A DNA stretch of 64,000 nt from Actinomycetota bacterium (GCA_018268465.1 JAFDWN010000002.1:1-64000); one strand, 5' to 3'. Numbered from the stretch's first letter, positions 1 to 8,817 are shown. The notes: a model not told the origin generated them from the letters alone. Translations and numbers: made by a program.

Positions 1-40
1 GACATAGTCCTCTTACTACGCACGGTCGCGGGGTGGGGGG

Positions 41-1165
41 TCACTCGCCGCGGCGGGCGCGGAACAGCTTCACGCCGTCCTTGATGCCCTTGAGGTGCCG
101 CGTCCCGGCGAACGACCACGCGAAACCCTGCGCGTCGCCGATCGCGTCACGCGCCGATTCGGATAGCAACACCGAACCCGGCCGCGCGACCCCCGTCACC
201 CGGCTGGCCAGGTTCACCGGGCTGCCGAACCAGTCACCTGCCCGGCTCACCGCCATCCCGGTGGCGACGCCGACCCGCAGCCGCGGGAAGCCCTCGACGG
301 TGTCGGTCACCTCGACCAGATCGAGCATCGCCGCCAGCAACGCCACCGGATCGGCGCTGACGAGCATCACCGCGTCGCCGATGGTCTTGACGAATCGCAC
401 CGGCCCCGTGGCGACGTCGCGGGCGGCCTCGGCCAGCCGGTGCGCGAGCTGCTCGAGATCCTCGGGCGGCACGACCTCACCGAGTCGGGTGAACCCGACC
501 AGATCGGCGAACGCCACCGACACGAGGCGCGCTCCGGGCAGTACCGCACCGTCGGCCCGCTCCGAGGCGCTGACCGCCTCTGTGTCCATCGCATGGCGCA
601 ACTGGATGAGCAGCATGCCCTCGATCATCGGCCCGAGCATCGGCGCGACCTCGCGGACGAGCTCCTCGGACCGCTGCGCGATATCCAGCTCCGTCGCCCC
701 CGGGCCGGACACGGCCGCCAGTGCGGCGTAGCGCATCACCTCGGCGGCCCGCGCCAAACCCTCCGCCAGCACCCGCGTGATGAGCACGATCTCGTCGGCA
801 CCGATACCCAGATCGATGAAGCGCTGCGCAAACGCCGCCGCTTCGGCGTCCGCCCGTAACAGCTCGCCACCATCGGGATCGTCGATGGCAGCCAGACCGA
901 CGGCCCGCCGGAGACGCTGCATCAATTCCGGGTCGATCCCGGTCTCCTCGCCGAAGCGGCGCAGCGACACGTACACCCCGTCGTCGCCGAGGACCCGTCG
1001 CGACGCCAACAACATCGGGGCGAACGCACCGCGGATCTGCTCGACCGAGAACCCCCGGCCGAGCAGCCAGGCGATGAGCTCGGCGCGCTCGTCGCGGGCG
1101 CGGCCCGTCAGGTCGTCGAGCAGTCCGGACGAGGCGATCCATTCGAGCTGCTCGTCGCCTTGCAC
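41..1165 (-). CDS. Class III adenylyl cyclase, Rv1264-like (374 aa)
   Basis: Makes cAMP from ATP in the cytosol. The C-terminal half is a class III cyclase domain: FADLVGF with metal ligand D221, KTIGDAVM with K260 (adenine-specifying) and D264 (second metal), and [13 protein letters not shown] with D311, N318 and R322, so every catalytic residue is present. The N-terminal ~200 residues are helical and match the autoinhibitory, pH-responsive domain of M. tuberculosis Rv1264 (397 aa). I chose the GTG at 1165 because it lies only 4 nt after the stop of the GAF regulator upstream and gives a family-like length; the frame is open further upstream but would run into that gene. Co-transcription with the regulator and the butanediol genes is likely. 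Acid activation is known for Rv1264 and only inferred here. Confidence 0.88.
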   Translation of the reverse strand: MQGDEQLEWIASSGLLDDLTGRARDERAELIAWLLGRGFSVEQIRGAFAPMLLASRRVLGDDGVYVSLRRFGEETGIDPELMQRLRRAVGLAAIDDPDGGELLRADAEAAAFAQRFIDLGIGADEIVLITRVLAEGLARAAEVMRYAALAAVSGPGATELDIAQRSEELVREVAPMLGPMIEGMLLIQLRHAMDTEAVSASERADGAVLPGARLVSVAFADLVGFTRLGEVVPPEDLEQLAHRLAEAARDVATGPVRFVKTIGDAVMLVSADPVALLAAMLDLVEVTDTVEGFPRLRVGVATGMAVSRAGDWFGSPVNLASRVTGVARPGSVLLSESARDAIGDAQGFAWSFAGTRHLKGIKDGVKLFRARRGE

Positions 1166-1169
1166 CCGC

Positions 1170-2444
1170 TCACGGTATATCGCGGGCCGCCCGGATGGCC
1201 GGAGCCGTCGACCCGGCCAGCAACATCGCCATATCGTTGGGATAGCAGACCTCGACCTCGGCTGTGTCGGCGAAGCGATACGGCTTACCAGCCACCAAAC
1301 CGACGAGCTGTTTGCGCAGCCGGGACATCTCGGCACGCACGGTCACCACCCGGGACCGGTCGCCGTACAGGTCGGCCGCCAGCTCCGGCGCCGAGCGGCC
1401 CTGCGGATGCATGGCCAGCACGAGCAGGATCTCGGCGTGCCTACTGGAGATGTTGCGCCGCCACGACCCGAATTCGCCCGACAACCCCAGGACGGGCTCG
1501 TTGGCGTCGCGCAGGTCGAGGGTGACGCGTGCCAGCGCGGGTCCGGGTTCGGAGTCCTGCGCGATCCGCACCAGCCAACCGCCGGGCAGCGATTCGACGT
1601 CACACCGGCCCAGCGACGGGATCCAGGTCCGGCCGGGTACACCGTCGGCGGGCAGCAGAATCCGGTTGTGCGGGGGCAGCGAATCCACCGCGGCGACCCA
1701 GCCGTCCGGGTCGACTGCCAGGGCGGGACCGCCGATGCGCGCCAGAATGGGCGCCGCCACCGTCCGCAGCCTGTTCAGGGTGCGGTCGTGGGCCTCGCGC
1801 AGCTGCGACTCGGCCAGCCGGGCCACCAGGTCGACCAGCGCCACGGTCGTGGGATGCACCGTCGACGCCGGGCCAGACACGTCGACGACACCGATGACGT
1901 GCCCGGTGCGGGGATCCTTGATCGGCGCACCGGCGCACGTCCACGAATGATGGCTGCGCAGGAAATGCTCGGCGGAGAAGATCTGCACCGCCCGGTGAGA
2001 CACCAGCGCGGTGCCGATCGCGTTGGTGCCGACCGCGTTCTCGCTCCACGCCGCACCCTCGACGAAACCCAGCCGGTCGGCATGCGTGAGCAGCCGCGAC
2101 GACCCCGACCGCCATAACACGCGGCCGCGGGCGTCGGCAACGACCAGGATGTTCTGACCGTCGTCGATCACCGACTCGAGTCCGCGGGAGACGTCGTCGA
2201 GCACCGACAGCAATCCCGACGACTGGCGCAGCATGTCCAGCCCGCTGCTGTCGACGTCCGGCGGGCAGTGGTGCTCGGGGTCAATCCCCTTCCCGAGCAG
2301 GCGTTTCCACGAGTCCGCCACGACGGGGCGGGGCCGCGCGGGAGCCCGGCCGCCCGCCATCGTCGCGTCGTAGACCTCGGTGAGGAGCATCGCGTACGAC
2401 CGCGGATCATCGCCGACCGCGACGGCGGCCTCGGGAGCGGTCAT
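1170..2444 (-). CDS. GAF-domain transcriptional regulator, AcoR-like sensor with winged-helix C-terminus (424 aa)
   Basis: Residues ~40-215 match the sensor part of actinobacterial AcoR/acetoin-type regulators, with the signatures [30 protein letters not shown] and [15 protein letters not shown]. There is no sigma-54 AAA+ domain. Residues ~320-400 instead resemble a winged-helix DNA-binding domain ([20 protein letters not shown], then [11 protein letters not shown]). The ATG at 2444 has a strong GGAGGTGAG ribosome-binding site. The gene lies downstream of an acetoin-reductase-like SDR and a butanediol dehydrogenase and 4 nt before the adenylyl cyclase, so it probably senses a small C4 or alcohol metabolite and controls this cluster. 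The ligand is inferred from context. Confidence 0.8.
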   Translation of the reverse strand: MTAPEAAVAVGDDPRSYAMLLTEVYDATMAGGRAPARPRPVVADSWKRLLGKGIDPEHHCPPDVDSSGLDMLRQSSGLLSVLDDVSRGLESVIDDGQNILVVADARGRVLWRSGSSRLLTHADRLGFVEGAAWSENAVGTNAIGTALVSHRAVQIFSAEHFLRSHHSWTCAGAPIKDPRTGHVIGVVDVSGPASTVHPTTVALVDLVARLAESQLREAHDRTLNRLRTVAAPILARIGGPALAVDPDGWVAAVDSLPPHNRILLPADGVPGRTWIPSLGRCDVESLPGGWLVRIAQDSEPGPALARVTLDLRDANEPVLGLSGEFGSWRRNISSRHAEILLVLAMHPQGRSAPELAADLYGDRSRVVTVRAEMSRLRKQLVGLVAGKPYRFADTAEVEVCYPNDMAMLLAGSTAPAIRAARDIP

Positions 2445-2532
2445 CGACTCACCTCCCGATCGGCGCGTCGCGGGACTACCCGCGGCCTTCCTTCCGATTG
2501 TGCGCCACGTCACAACCGACCGCCAACACGGG

Positions 2533-3315
2533 TCACCGGTAGACCAGTCCCCCGTCGATGAGACCGGCCTGCCCCGTCATGTAGTCGGCGTCGGGGCCCG
2601 ACAGGTAGGACACGAACCCGGCGACGTCCTCAGGTGTCTCCGGCCGCCCGAGGGCGATGCCGCCCGCATATTTCTCGAAGGTCTCCCCTTCCGCCGCTCC
2701 GGTCAGCTCCGCGAACCGCTTGTCGATCTCCACCCACATGTCCGTCCCGACGATGCCGGGGCAGTAGGCGTTGACGGTGATGCCATCCGAGGCATACTCC
2801 TTGGCCGCGGCCTGGGTCAGCCCCCGGACCGCGAACTTGCTGGCGCTGTACACGCCGAGCATCCCGAAACCGTCGTGCCCGGCGATCGACGACGCATTGA
2901 TGATCTTGCCGGGACGACCGAGTTCCCTGAACTTGGCCGCCGCGGCCTGGATACCCCACAGCACGCCGTCGACGTTGATCGCCCACACCCGGGCCGCCTG
3001 CTCGGGGGTGGTGTCGGCGATCGCCTCGACCAGCGCGACGCCGGCGTTGTTGACCATGATGTCGAACCCGCCCAGCGCCCGCGCGGCATGGTCCACCGCC
3101 GCGTAGACCTGGTCGCGGTCGCTTACATCTGCCACGAATGTGGTTGCCTTCGAACCAATTTCACCGATCTCGTCGGCTACCGCGCCGATCCCGTCGGCGA
3201 CCACGTCGACCAGCGCGATGTCGGCACCGTCACGTGCGAGCCGCAACGCGATGCCACGGCCGATGCCGCGGCCGCCGCCGGTGACCAGGGCGACTTTTCC
3301 GGAAAGAGAGGCCAT
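2533..3315 (-). CDS. SDR oxidoreductase, probable acetoin/diacetyl reductase (260 aa)
   Basis: Classical short-chain dehydrogenase with the Rossmann motif TGGGRGIG near the N-terminus, NNAG, the catalytic serine in [10 protein letters not shown], and YSASK. The sequence is closest in style to meso-2,3-butanediol dehydrogenase/acetoin reductases (BudC family): [15 protein letters not shown] start, [10 protein letters not shown] segment, and IDGGLVYR end. It would interconvert diacetyl, acetoin and 2,3-butanediol with NAD(H). The ATG at 3315 follows GAGGAGCGG; the frame is open upstream but has no family match. It lies 23 nt downstream of a butanediol-dehydrogenase-like gene, which supports the assignment. 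Substrate is inferred; another secondary alcohol is possible. Confidence 0.78.
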   Translation of the reverse strand: MASLSGKVALVTGGGRGIGRGIALRLARDGADIALVDVVADGIGAVADEIGEIGSKATTFVADVSDRDQVYAAVDHAARALGGFDIMVNNAGVALVEAIADTTPEQAARVWAINVDGVLWGIQAAAAKFRELGRPGKIINASSIAGHDGFGMLGVYSASKFAVRGLTQAAAKEYASDGITVNAYCPGIVGTDMWVEIDKRFAELTGAAEGETFEKYAGGIALGRPETPEDVAGFVSYLSGPDADYMTGQAGLIDGGLVYR

Positions 3316-3338
3316 ATCCGCTCCTCGAGTAGGGGTTG

Positions 3339-4385
3339 TCAGACGGTGGGGTCGACGAGGACTTTCATCTTGGTGCCGGCGTGCAGCGCCTCGAAGCCCT
3401 CGTCGATGACGTCGTCGATGGGGATCCTGGTTACCCAGCCGGTGGTGTCGTAGGCGTCCTGGGCCATCAGGGCGATCACCGCCTCGAAGTCCGCGCCGGT
3501 GTAGCACAGCGAACCCTGGATCCTGGACTCGTTCATCACGAGGTTCAGCAGCGGGGTCTCCAGGGGCTTTTCGTAGATGGCGACGCTGACCATCGGTTTA
3601 CGCGAACCGACGCACTCCAAGGCGGTCCGTACCGCGGGCGTGACACCGGCGGCGTCGAACACGGCGTCGGCTTTGTCGCCCTTGGTGTGGTCGGCGATGA
3701 ACGCGGGCACGTCCACCTGCGTCGGGTCCAGGGTGCGCGCACCCAGCGCCTCGATCGACGCGCGGCGGGTGGGTGACGGTTCAACCACGAAAATGTCGTC
3801 GAGCCCGTTGCCCCGCAACGCAAACCACAGCCCGATACCGATCGGTCCGGCGCCGAACACCATCGCCGTGTCCCCTGGGCGCACGTCGCCGAGGGTCACC
3901 GCGTGGTAGGCCACCGACATCGGTTCCACCAGCGCCCCCAACTCCAGCGACACGTTGTCGGGCAGCTTGTGCAGCATGTCGGCCGGGACGACGGTGTACT
4001 CGGCCATACCGCCGTCGGACATCAGGCCGTGGAACGCGATCTGCTGGCACACGTTGTAGTTGCCGGCGCGGCACGGTGAACACTGCCCGCACTTGTATAC
4101 GGGCTCGATGCTGACCCGGTCGCCTTCGGCGTAGCCGGTGACACCGGGGCCGACCTCGGTGATGGTGCCGGAGAACTCATGGCCGATCGTCAGCGGCATC
4201 GCCCGCCCGGTGAGCGGGTGCGGTTCGGTGGGCACGAAGATCGGCCCGGCGTAGTACTCGTGCAGGTCGGTTCCACAGATCCCGTTGAAGCCGACCTTGA
4301 CCTTGACGGCGCCCTCGGTGACGTCGGGCTCGGGCACGTCGGCGACTTCGATCTTGTTCGGCCCGTGATAAATCGCTGCTTTCAT
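3339..4385 (-). CDS. Zinc-dependent 2,3-butanediol dehydrogenase-like MDR protein (348 aa)
   Basis: Medium-chain zinc alcohol dehydrogenase. It has the catalytic zinc motifs [10 protein letters not shown] and GHEFSG, the four-cysteine structural-zinc loop [15 protein letters not shown], and the nucleotide-binding GAGPIG. The [10 protein letters not shown] segment and short loops are typical of (R,R)-butanediol dehydrogenases (BdhA/BDH1 group), which oxidise 2,3-butanediol to acetoin with NAD+. The ATG at 4385 is the only good family start. No clear Shine-Dalgarno precedes it, but TATAAC ends 7 nt before the ATG, so a leaderless message is plausible. It is the first gene of the tandem run leading to the adenylyl cyclase. 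Sorbitol or another diol is an alternative substrate. Confidence 0.8.
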   Translation of the reverse strand: MKAAIYHGPNKIEVADVPEPDVTEGAVKVKVGFNGICGTDLHEYYAGPIFVPTEPHPLTGRAMPLTIGHEFSGTITEVGPGVTGYAEGDRVSIEPVYKCGQCSPCRAGNYNVCQQIAFHGLMSDGGMAEYTVVPADMLHKLPDNVSLELGALVEPMSVAYHAVTLGDVRPGDTAMVFGAGPIGIGLWFALRGNGLDDIFVVEPSPTRRASIEALGARTLDPTQVDVPAFIADHTKGDKADAVFDAAGVTPAVRTALECVGSRKPMVSVAIYEKPLETPLLNLVMNESRIQGSLCYTGADFEAVIALMAQDAYDTTGWVTRIPIDDVIDEGFEALHAGTKMKVLVDPTV

Positions 4386-4392
4386 GACTGTC

Positions 4393-4398
4393 GTTATA
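4393..4398 (-). promoter_or_regulatory. Candidate -10 box of the butanediol/adenylyl-cyclase operon
   Basis: On the minus strand TATAAC lies 7 nt before the ATG at 4385. It differs from TATAAT by one base and would place the transcription start at the start codon. Confidence 0.45.
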
Positions 4399-4414
4399 TG
4401 TGACCTGCGGCACA
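4399..4414 (-). promoter_or_regulatory. CRP/cAMP-receptor-like binding site
   Basis: The forward strand reads TGTGACCTGCGGCACA, which fits the mycobacterial CRP (Rv3676) consensus TGTGA-N6-TCACA with one mismatch. Its centre is about 21.5 nt upstream of the predicted start of the operon that encodes the adenylyl cyclase. A site that close to the -10 would be expected to repress, unless another promoter is used. Confidence 0.45.
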
Positions 4415-4482
4415 GAGCGTAAGGGTTGCAACGGGTTGCATCAGGCTGCCGCGACCCGGGCCGCAGGTGGAAGAATCCGGCC

Positions 4483-4998
4483 GTGACGACGACGCGCCGC
4501 CCGGACCTGCGGGCGGGCCTGCCGCCGATCATCGGAGGCAACCCCCGGGTGCTGATCCTCGGCAATGCGCCCAGCGCCATGTCACTGACCGCGCGGCAGT
4601 ACTACGGCAACCCCCGCAACGGCTTCTGGCGGATCACCGGCGAGGTGTTCGGGTTCGACCCCGCGGCACCCTACGACACGCGGGTGGCGGCCCTGATCGC
4701 CCGCGGCGTCGCGGTGTGGGACGTGCTGAGCGCATTCCGCAGAGCGGGCAGCCTCGACTCGGCGGTCGAGCGGAACAGCATGGTGGCCAACGACTTCGCG
4801 CCGCTATACGCCGCTCATGGGCAACTGTCGAGGGTGTACTTCAACGGCGCGGCCGCCGAGGATAACTACCGCCGACTGGTGACCGCGGAGTCGTCGGCCA
4901 CATTCGTGCGCCTACCGTCGACGAGCCCGGCGAACACAATGGCGCTAGCCGACAAGTTGGCGGCTTGGCGGGTGATTCTGAGCGCCGAACGTGCGTGA
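4483..4998 (+). CDS. DNA-deoxyinosine (hypoxanthine) glycosylase, UDG superfamily (171 aa)
   Basis: Small UDG-fold protein with the signatures of the hypoxanthine-DNA glycosylase family: GLPPIIGG at the start, then VLILGNAPS, QYYGNPRNGFWRI, VWDVL, VYFNGAAAE and LPSTSPANT. The family removes deaminated adenine (hypoxanthine) from DNA to start base-excision repair. The GTG at 4483 follows GGTGGAAG and begins just before the conserved block; an upstream ATG at 4426 adds only unconserved residues. It is divergent from the butanediol operon and convergent with amiB2. A G/U mismatch glycosylase (Mug) is the alternative, but PRNGFW and the spacing favour the hypoxanthine type. Confidence 0.75.
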   Translation: MTTTRRPDLRAGLPPIIGGNPRVLILGNAPSAMSLTARQYYGNPRNGFWRITGEVFGFDPAAPYDTRVAALIARGVAVWDVLSAFRRAGSLDSAVERNSMVANDFAPLYAAHGQLSRVYFNGAAAEDNYRRLVTAESSATFVRLPSTSPANTMALADKLAAWRVILSAERA

Positions 4999-5004
4999 AC
5001 TCGG

Positions 5005-6465
5005 CTATTTGCGCAGCGTGTCGGCCGCAGACACGCCCGCTCGGCCGGGGGTGGGCGGGCGGCCGGGGGTGGGCGGGCGGCCGGGGGTGGGCGGGCGGCG
5101 ATGCGCCCACGGACGCACCCGCTCGATCTGCGCGGCCAGCGAGAGCAGTGTCGCCTCGCCGAAAGACCTGCCCACCAACTGAATCGACAACGGCACGCCG
5201 TTGCGGTCAAAACCCCACGGCACCACCGCGGCGGGTTGACCCGTCGCGTTGAAGGCCGCCTGGAACGGCGTGCGAGCGGCCACCGCCGCAAGTGTGGACA
5301 CCCCGCCCAGCCGCCGGTAGGCCCCGATCCGCGACGGCCCTGCCGCGGTACCCGGGGTGATGAGCACGTCGACGTCGTCGAAGATCGACTGCACTCGCGC
5401 GTTGATCGCGGCCTCGCGGGATCGGATCCCGGCGATACGACGGTCGGAAATCAGCGCCCCGATCCGAAGCAGGCCGCGGGTGCGGCCGTCCAGCCGGTCG
5501 GGCCGTGGCAGCGCCGACACGTCGTCGTAGAGCCCCCGCACCATCCGCGGCAACAGATGTCCATAGGCCAGCGACCACGGATAGTCCGGATCACGCCGGC
5601 ACACGATGTGACCGAGGTCGCGCAGCAGCGCGCCCGCATCGTCAACGGCGGCCCGCTGGGCGCGGCCCACCCTCGCAGCCATGGTCGGGGGCGCCTTCGT
5701 GCTCAACGCGACGCGCAGACGCCCCGGCTCCCGCGCCGCGGTGCGGGTGAACCCCCCTTCGGGGCCGGGAACTGATGTCGTCACGTCGAGGAACACCGCG
5801 GCGTCCTCGACCGTCCTGGCGATCGGGCCGTTGACACTCAACCCGCACCAGGCGTCCTCGTGCGGGCTGATCGGTACCCGGTCGCGCTGTGGTTTCAGCC
5901 CGAACAACCCGCACCACGTCGACGGGATGCGGATCGAGCCGGCACCGTCGGAACCCTGCGCCATCGCGGCCAGACCGGCGGCGACGGCGGCGGCGGCGCC
6001 CCCGCTGCTACCGCCGGGCGTGAAATCGGTGTGCCAGGGATTGCGGGTGGCGCCGAACGTGACGGTCTCGGTGAACGGCCAGAGCATCATCTCCGGCACG
6101 GCTGTCTTACCGATGACCACCGCCCCCGCGGCGCGCAGCCGCCGCACCACCTCGGCGTCGCCGATAGGTGGGGAACCGTAGGCGCTGCTGCCGTAGGTGG
6201 TGACCTCGCCCGCGACGTCGGTGTCGTCCTTGATCGCGATCGGGACGCCCAGCAGCGGCAACCGCTCCCCCGCGTCGATACGGGCCTGCGCCGCGCGGGC
6301 CTCCTGCCGCGCGCTGTCGGCCAGAACGACCCGATAGGAACGCAGTTCGGGATCCAGCCGTGCGATGCGGTCGAGGTAGATCTCCAGCAGGGCGGGCGCG
6401 GTCAGCGTGCCCGCGGCCAGCATCCTCGCCTGCTCGGCGGCCCCGGCGAATGCCACGTCATCCAT
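5005..6465 (-). CDS. amiB2: Amidase-signature-family amidase AmiB2 (486 aa)
   Basis: Amidase-signature enzyme with a Ser-cisSer-Lys triad: lysine in IKDDTD near residue 85, then the Gly/Ser-rich GGSSGGAAAA and GSDGAGSIRIPS segments. It hydrolyses an unknown carboxylic amide. The position and sequence match Rv1263 (462 aa). The ATG at 6465 follows a TACGCT -10 box by 7 nt, so a leaderless transcript is likely. The last ~25 residues are odd: three RPPTPG units come from a perfect 18-bp triplication, followed by a hairpin repeat that supplies the final residues and leads to the TAG. This tail is absent from typical family members and is probably not needed for catalysis. Confidence 0.88.
   Translation of the reverse strand: MDDVAFAGAAEQARMLAAGTLTAPALLEIYLDRIARLDPELRSYRVVLADSARQEARAAQARIDAGERLPLLGVPIAIKDDTDVAGEVTTYGSSAYGSPPIGDAEVVRRLRAAGAVVIGKTAVPEMMLWPFTETVTFGATRNPWHTDFTPGGSSGGAAAAVAAGLAAMAQGSDGAGSIRIPSTWCGLFGLKPQRDRVPISPHEDAWCGLSVNGPIARTVEDAAVFLDVTTSVPGPEGGFTRTAAREPGRLRVALSTKAPPTMAARVGRAQRAAVDDAGALLRDLGHIVCRRDPDYPWSLAYGHLLPRMVRGLYDDVSALPRPDRLDGRTRGLLRIGALISDRRIAGIRSREAAINARVQSIFDDVDVLITPGTAAGPSRIGAYRRLGGVSTLAAVAARTPFQAAFNATGQPAAVVPWGFDRNGVPLSIQLVGRSFGEATLLSLAAQIERVRPWAHRRPPTPGRPPTPGRPPTPGRAGVSAADTLRK
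5016..5043. repeat. Hairpin repeat, copy A (3' end of amiB2)
   Basis: A 28-nt element holds the perfect stem GCGTGTC / GACACGC around a 7-nt loop (5016-5036). It matches copy B at 6573-6600 at 25 of 28 positions. This copy is read through as the C-terminal codons of amiB2. Confidence 0.6.
5045..5098. repeat. Three perfect 18-bp tandem repeats
   Basis: The unit CCGGGGGTGGGCGGGCGG occurs three times back to back (5045-5062, 5063-5080, 5081-5098). On the minus strand it encodes Pro/Thr/Gly/Arg hexapeptides in the AmiB2 tail. Perfect identity suggests a recent slippage origin and variable copy number. Confidence 0.9.
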
Positions 6466-6472
6466 CGAGTGC

Positions 6473-6478
6473 AGCGTA
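6473..6478 (-). promoter_or_regulatory. Candidate -10 box of amiB2 (leaderless)
   Basis: TACGCT on the minus strand fits TANNNT and ends 7 nt before the ATG at 6465. No ribosome-binding site is visible. Confidence 0.45.
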
Positions 6479-6541
6479 GCGACTCGTCTTCGGTGTCCGG
6501 CGGCGTATGCCACGGCTGGTTGCGCCGACCCGATACCCCGG

Positions 6542-6601
6542 GCGAGCGTGCGCAAAGTCGGTCGAGAACACGGCGTGTCGACCACAGACACGCACGCTCG
6601 C
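6542..6601. repeat. Hairpin repeat, copy B, with outer inverted repeat
   Basis: Inner part 6573-6600 matches copy A and has the stem GCGTGTC / GACACGC. It lies within an outer perfect 11-bp inverted repeat, GCGAGCGTGCG (6542-6552) and CGCACGCTCGC (6591-6601). The element is in the divergent spacer between amiB2 and the HIT gene. Confidence 0.6.
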
Positions 6602-6621
6602 GGGGAATGACGGGGGATCGC

Positions 6622-6627
6622 TAACGT
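6622..6627 (+). promoter_or_regulatory. Candidate -10 box of the HIT gene (leaderless)
   Basis: TAACGT ends 6 nt before the ATG at 6634, the spacing expected when transcription starts at the start codon. Confidence 0.4.
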
Positions 6628-6633
6628 GGCGGA

Positions 6634-7053
6634 ATGCCCTGTGTGTTCTGCGCCATCGTCGCCGGCGACGCCCCCGCGATCCGCATCTTCGAGAACGACC
6701 GCTTCCTGGCGATCCTCGACATCCGGCCGTTCACCCGAGGCCACACCCTGGTGATCCCCAAGGCGCACACCGTCGACCTGACCGACACCCCGCCCGAGAC
6801 GGTGGCCGAGATGGCCGGTATCGGGCAGCACATCGCCCGCGCGGCGCGGGCCAGCGGACTGCACGCCGACGGCAACAACATCGCCATAAACGACGGCAAG
6901 GCCGCTTTCCAGAGCGTGTTCCACATCCACCTGCATGTGGTGCCGCGCCGCACCGGCGACAAACTGTCGTTCGCCAAGGGCATGGTGATGCGGCGCGACC
7001 CCGATCGGGAGGAATCCGGCCGGATGCTGCGCGAGGCGCTGAGCCGGCTGTAG
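6634..7053 (+). CDS. HIT-family nucleotide hydrolase, Rv1262c-like (139 aa)
   Basis: Histidine-triad protein. CVFCAIVAGDAPA at the N-terminus holds a CxxC pair often found in bacterial HIT proteins, and the catalytic triad is in HIHLHVVP near residues 98-105. Such enzymes hydrolyse nucleotide phosphoramidates or dinucleoside polyphosphates. Length and position match Rv1262c (144 aa). The start is set by the -10 box 6 nt upstream. It is convergent with the amidohydrolase gene, with a 3-nt gap. Confidence 0.9.
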   Translation: MPCVFCAIVAGDAPAIRIFENDRFLAILDIRPFTRGHTLVIPKAHTVDLTDTPPETVAEMAGIGQHIARAARASGLHADGNNIAINDGKAAFQSVFHIHLHVVPRRTGDKLSFAKGMVMRRDPDREESGRMLREALSRL

Positions 7054-7056
7054 GCC

Positions 7057-8043
7057 TCAGTCCAACCCGAGGAACCGCCGCGCGTTGGCTTCCAGGGTGG
7101 CGTCCTCGATACCCGCCCCGTGCGGCAGATCCAGCGGAGCCGCGACCCCCATGTCGAAGGGATAGTCGCTGCCGCACATCAGGTGTCCGGCGTCGGCGTG
7201 CGCCCGCAGCAACTCCAGGCTCGGCCCGTCGTGGGTCAGGGTGTCGAACCACAGCGCGGCGAACCCCTCCCGCGGCGACCTGGTGCCGGCACTCCGGACG
7301 TCGGCGCGCTGCTCCCATCCGTGTTGCCAGCGGCCCACCAGCGCGGGTGCGCAACCCCCGCCGTGCAACAGGCAGATACGCAGCCCGGGCAGCCCCTCCA
7401 TCACCCCACCGAGCACCAAAGATGCTGCAGCCGTTGTTGTTTCGACGGGATTCCCGATGAGATTCACCAGGTAGTACGAGGACCACTCGGGCCGTGGCAG
7501 CTGCATCGGATGCACCAGCACGGCCAGATCACGTTCGGCGGCCAGCCGCAGGATCTCGCGCATCGGCGCCGCGTCGAACGACGCGAGCCCGCCGGGTGTG
7601 GTCAGCAGCGGCGGCACGGCGATACCCCGCACGACGCCCCCGCACACCAGATCGGTCATCTGCTTGGCGGCCGCGTCGGCGTCGTGCAGCGACACCAGCC
7701 CCAGTCCCAGCAGCCTGCCGCCGCTGTCGCGGCAGACCCGGGCCAGCGCGTCGTTGAACTCGCCGACGTAGTCGTCGACTCCGGGTGCGTCGGCCACCGG
7801 GAAGGCGAATGGCGGCGCCGACAGCACCCGCGAGCCCAGACCCGCGGCGTCGGTGTCGGCCAGCACGCGGTCTGCGTCACTCATCGCCTCGGTTTCGATG
7901 GACAGCGGCAGGTCGCCGAGGTGCAGTTGACCGTCGCGTCCGTTCAGCGGCGGCACCGGCGATCCGGGCGGCAATCCGAACAGCTCCTCGGGCAGCCAGT
8001 GCGCGTGGATGTCGACCGGACCGGGACGCAGTGCGCCGCTCAT
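7057..8043 (-). CDS. Amidohydrolase-2 family metal-dependent hydrolase (328 aa)
   Basis: TIM-barrel amidohydrolase of the ACMSD-like group (Amidohydro_2). The metal site begins with DIHAHWLP near the N-terminus and continues with LVHPMQ, LLHGGG and CGSDYPFD. Members decarboxylate or hydrolyse aromatic and heterocyclic acids. The ATG at 8043 overlaps the stop of the ABC ATPase as ATGA, so it is translationally coupled and is the last gene of the importer operon. It probably processes the imported compound, whose identity the sequence does not reveal. I see no H37Rv equivalent at this locus. Confidence 0.8.
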   Translation of the reverse strand: MSGALRPGPVDIHAHWLPEELFGLPPGSPVPPLNGRDGQLHLGDLPLSIETEAMSDADRVLADTDAAGLGSRVLSAPPFAFPVADAPGVDDYVGEFNDALARVCRDSGGRLLGLGLVSLHDADAAAKQMTDLVCGGVVRGIAVPPLLTTPGGLASFDAAPMREILRLAAERDLAVLVHPMQLPRPEWSSYYLVNLIGNPVETTTAAASLVLGGVMEGLPGLRICLLHGGGCAPALVGRWQHGWEQRADVRSAGTRSPREGFAALWFDTLTHDGPSLELLRAHADAGHLMCGSDYPFDMGVAAPLDLPHGAGIEDATLEANARRFLGLD

Positions 8044-8780
8044 GCGGCCGCCGCCTCGAGCGCCTCGAATCGTGCGAGGACCTCGGCCTGCAACACGGCC
8101 ACCGCCGGGTCGGACGCCCGGCGCGGGCGCGGCAGGTCGACGTCGATGATCTCGTGCACCCTGCCGCCGGGCTCGAGAACGACGATGCGGTCGGACAGTT
8201 GGACTGCCTCGGTGACGTCGTGCGTCACGAACATCACCGTGCGGCGCGACTCCAGCCAGATCCGCTCGAGGTGTTCGCGCAGGGTGCGCGACGTCATCGC
8301 GTCCAGATGGGAGAACGGTTCGTCCATGAGCAGCACGTCGGGCTCCACCGCGAACGCCCTGGCGATCCCGATGCGCTGCTGCTGCCCGCCGGACAGCTGG
8401 GCCGGATAACGGTCCGCGCAGTGGCTCAGTCCCACCAGGTCCAGGTAGTGCCTGGCGCGCTCTTCCCAGCCGGCGCGCTCGCGCTGGACGAATCCGAGGT
8501 TCGCCATCACCGTCCGCCACGGCAGCAGACGCGGATCCTGGAAGACGTAGCCGACGCGGGCGTCACGCGCGCCCGAGCGCAGACTGACGGTGCCCGACGT
8601 ATACGTCTCGATGCCCGAGACGATGTTGAGCAGTGTGGTCTTGCCGCTGCCCGACGGGCCGACCACCGACACGAACGTCTCACCGGAGATGGTCAGGTCG
8701 ACACCGTCGATCACCCGGGTGGCGGCGCCGTGCCGGTCGTGGAAATCCTTGACCAGGTTGCGGATTTCTATGGAAGCCAT
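8040..8780 (-). CDS. ABC importer ATPase, nitrate/sulfonate/taurine (SsuB/TauB) type (246 aa)
   Basis: ABC ATPase with Walker A GPSGSGKTT, Q-loop VFQDPRLLPW, signature LSGGQQQR, Walker B VLLMDEPF and the H-loop histidine in FVTHD. The DPRLLPW motif and the short C-terminus are typical of SsuB/TauB ATPases. It powers the importer made with the two permeases and lipoprotein upstream. The ATG at 8780 lies 37 nt after the stop of the adjacent permease; the downstream amidohydrolase overlaps its stop codon. Confidence 0.87.
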   Translation of the reverse strand: MASIEIRNLVKDFHDRHGAATRVIDGVDLTISGETFVSVVGPSGSGKTTLLNIVSGIETYTSGTVSLRSGARDARVGYVFQDPRLLPWRTVMANLGFVQRERAGWEERARHYLDLVGLSHCADRYPAQLSGGQQQRIGIARAFAVEPDVLLMDEPFSHLDAMTSRTLREHLERIWLESRRTVMFVTHDVTEAVQLSDRIVVLEPGGRVHEIIDVDLPRPRRASDPAVAVLQAEVLARFEALEAAAA

Positions 8781-8817
8781 GGGTTGTGCCTCTCGTATCG
8801 GAGTGGATGGTAGGCGC

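Noticed and set aside
5045..5098. Origin or iteron-like repeats
   Set aside because: Only three contiguous 18-bp units inside a coding region, without AT-rich DNA or a replication gene.
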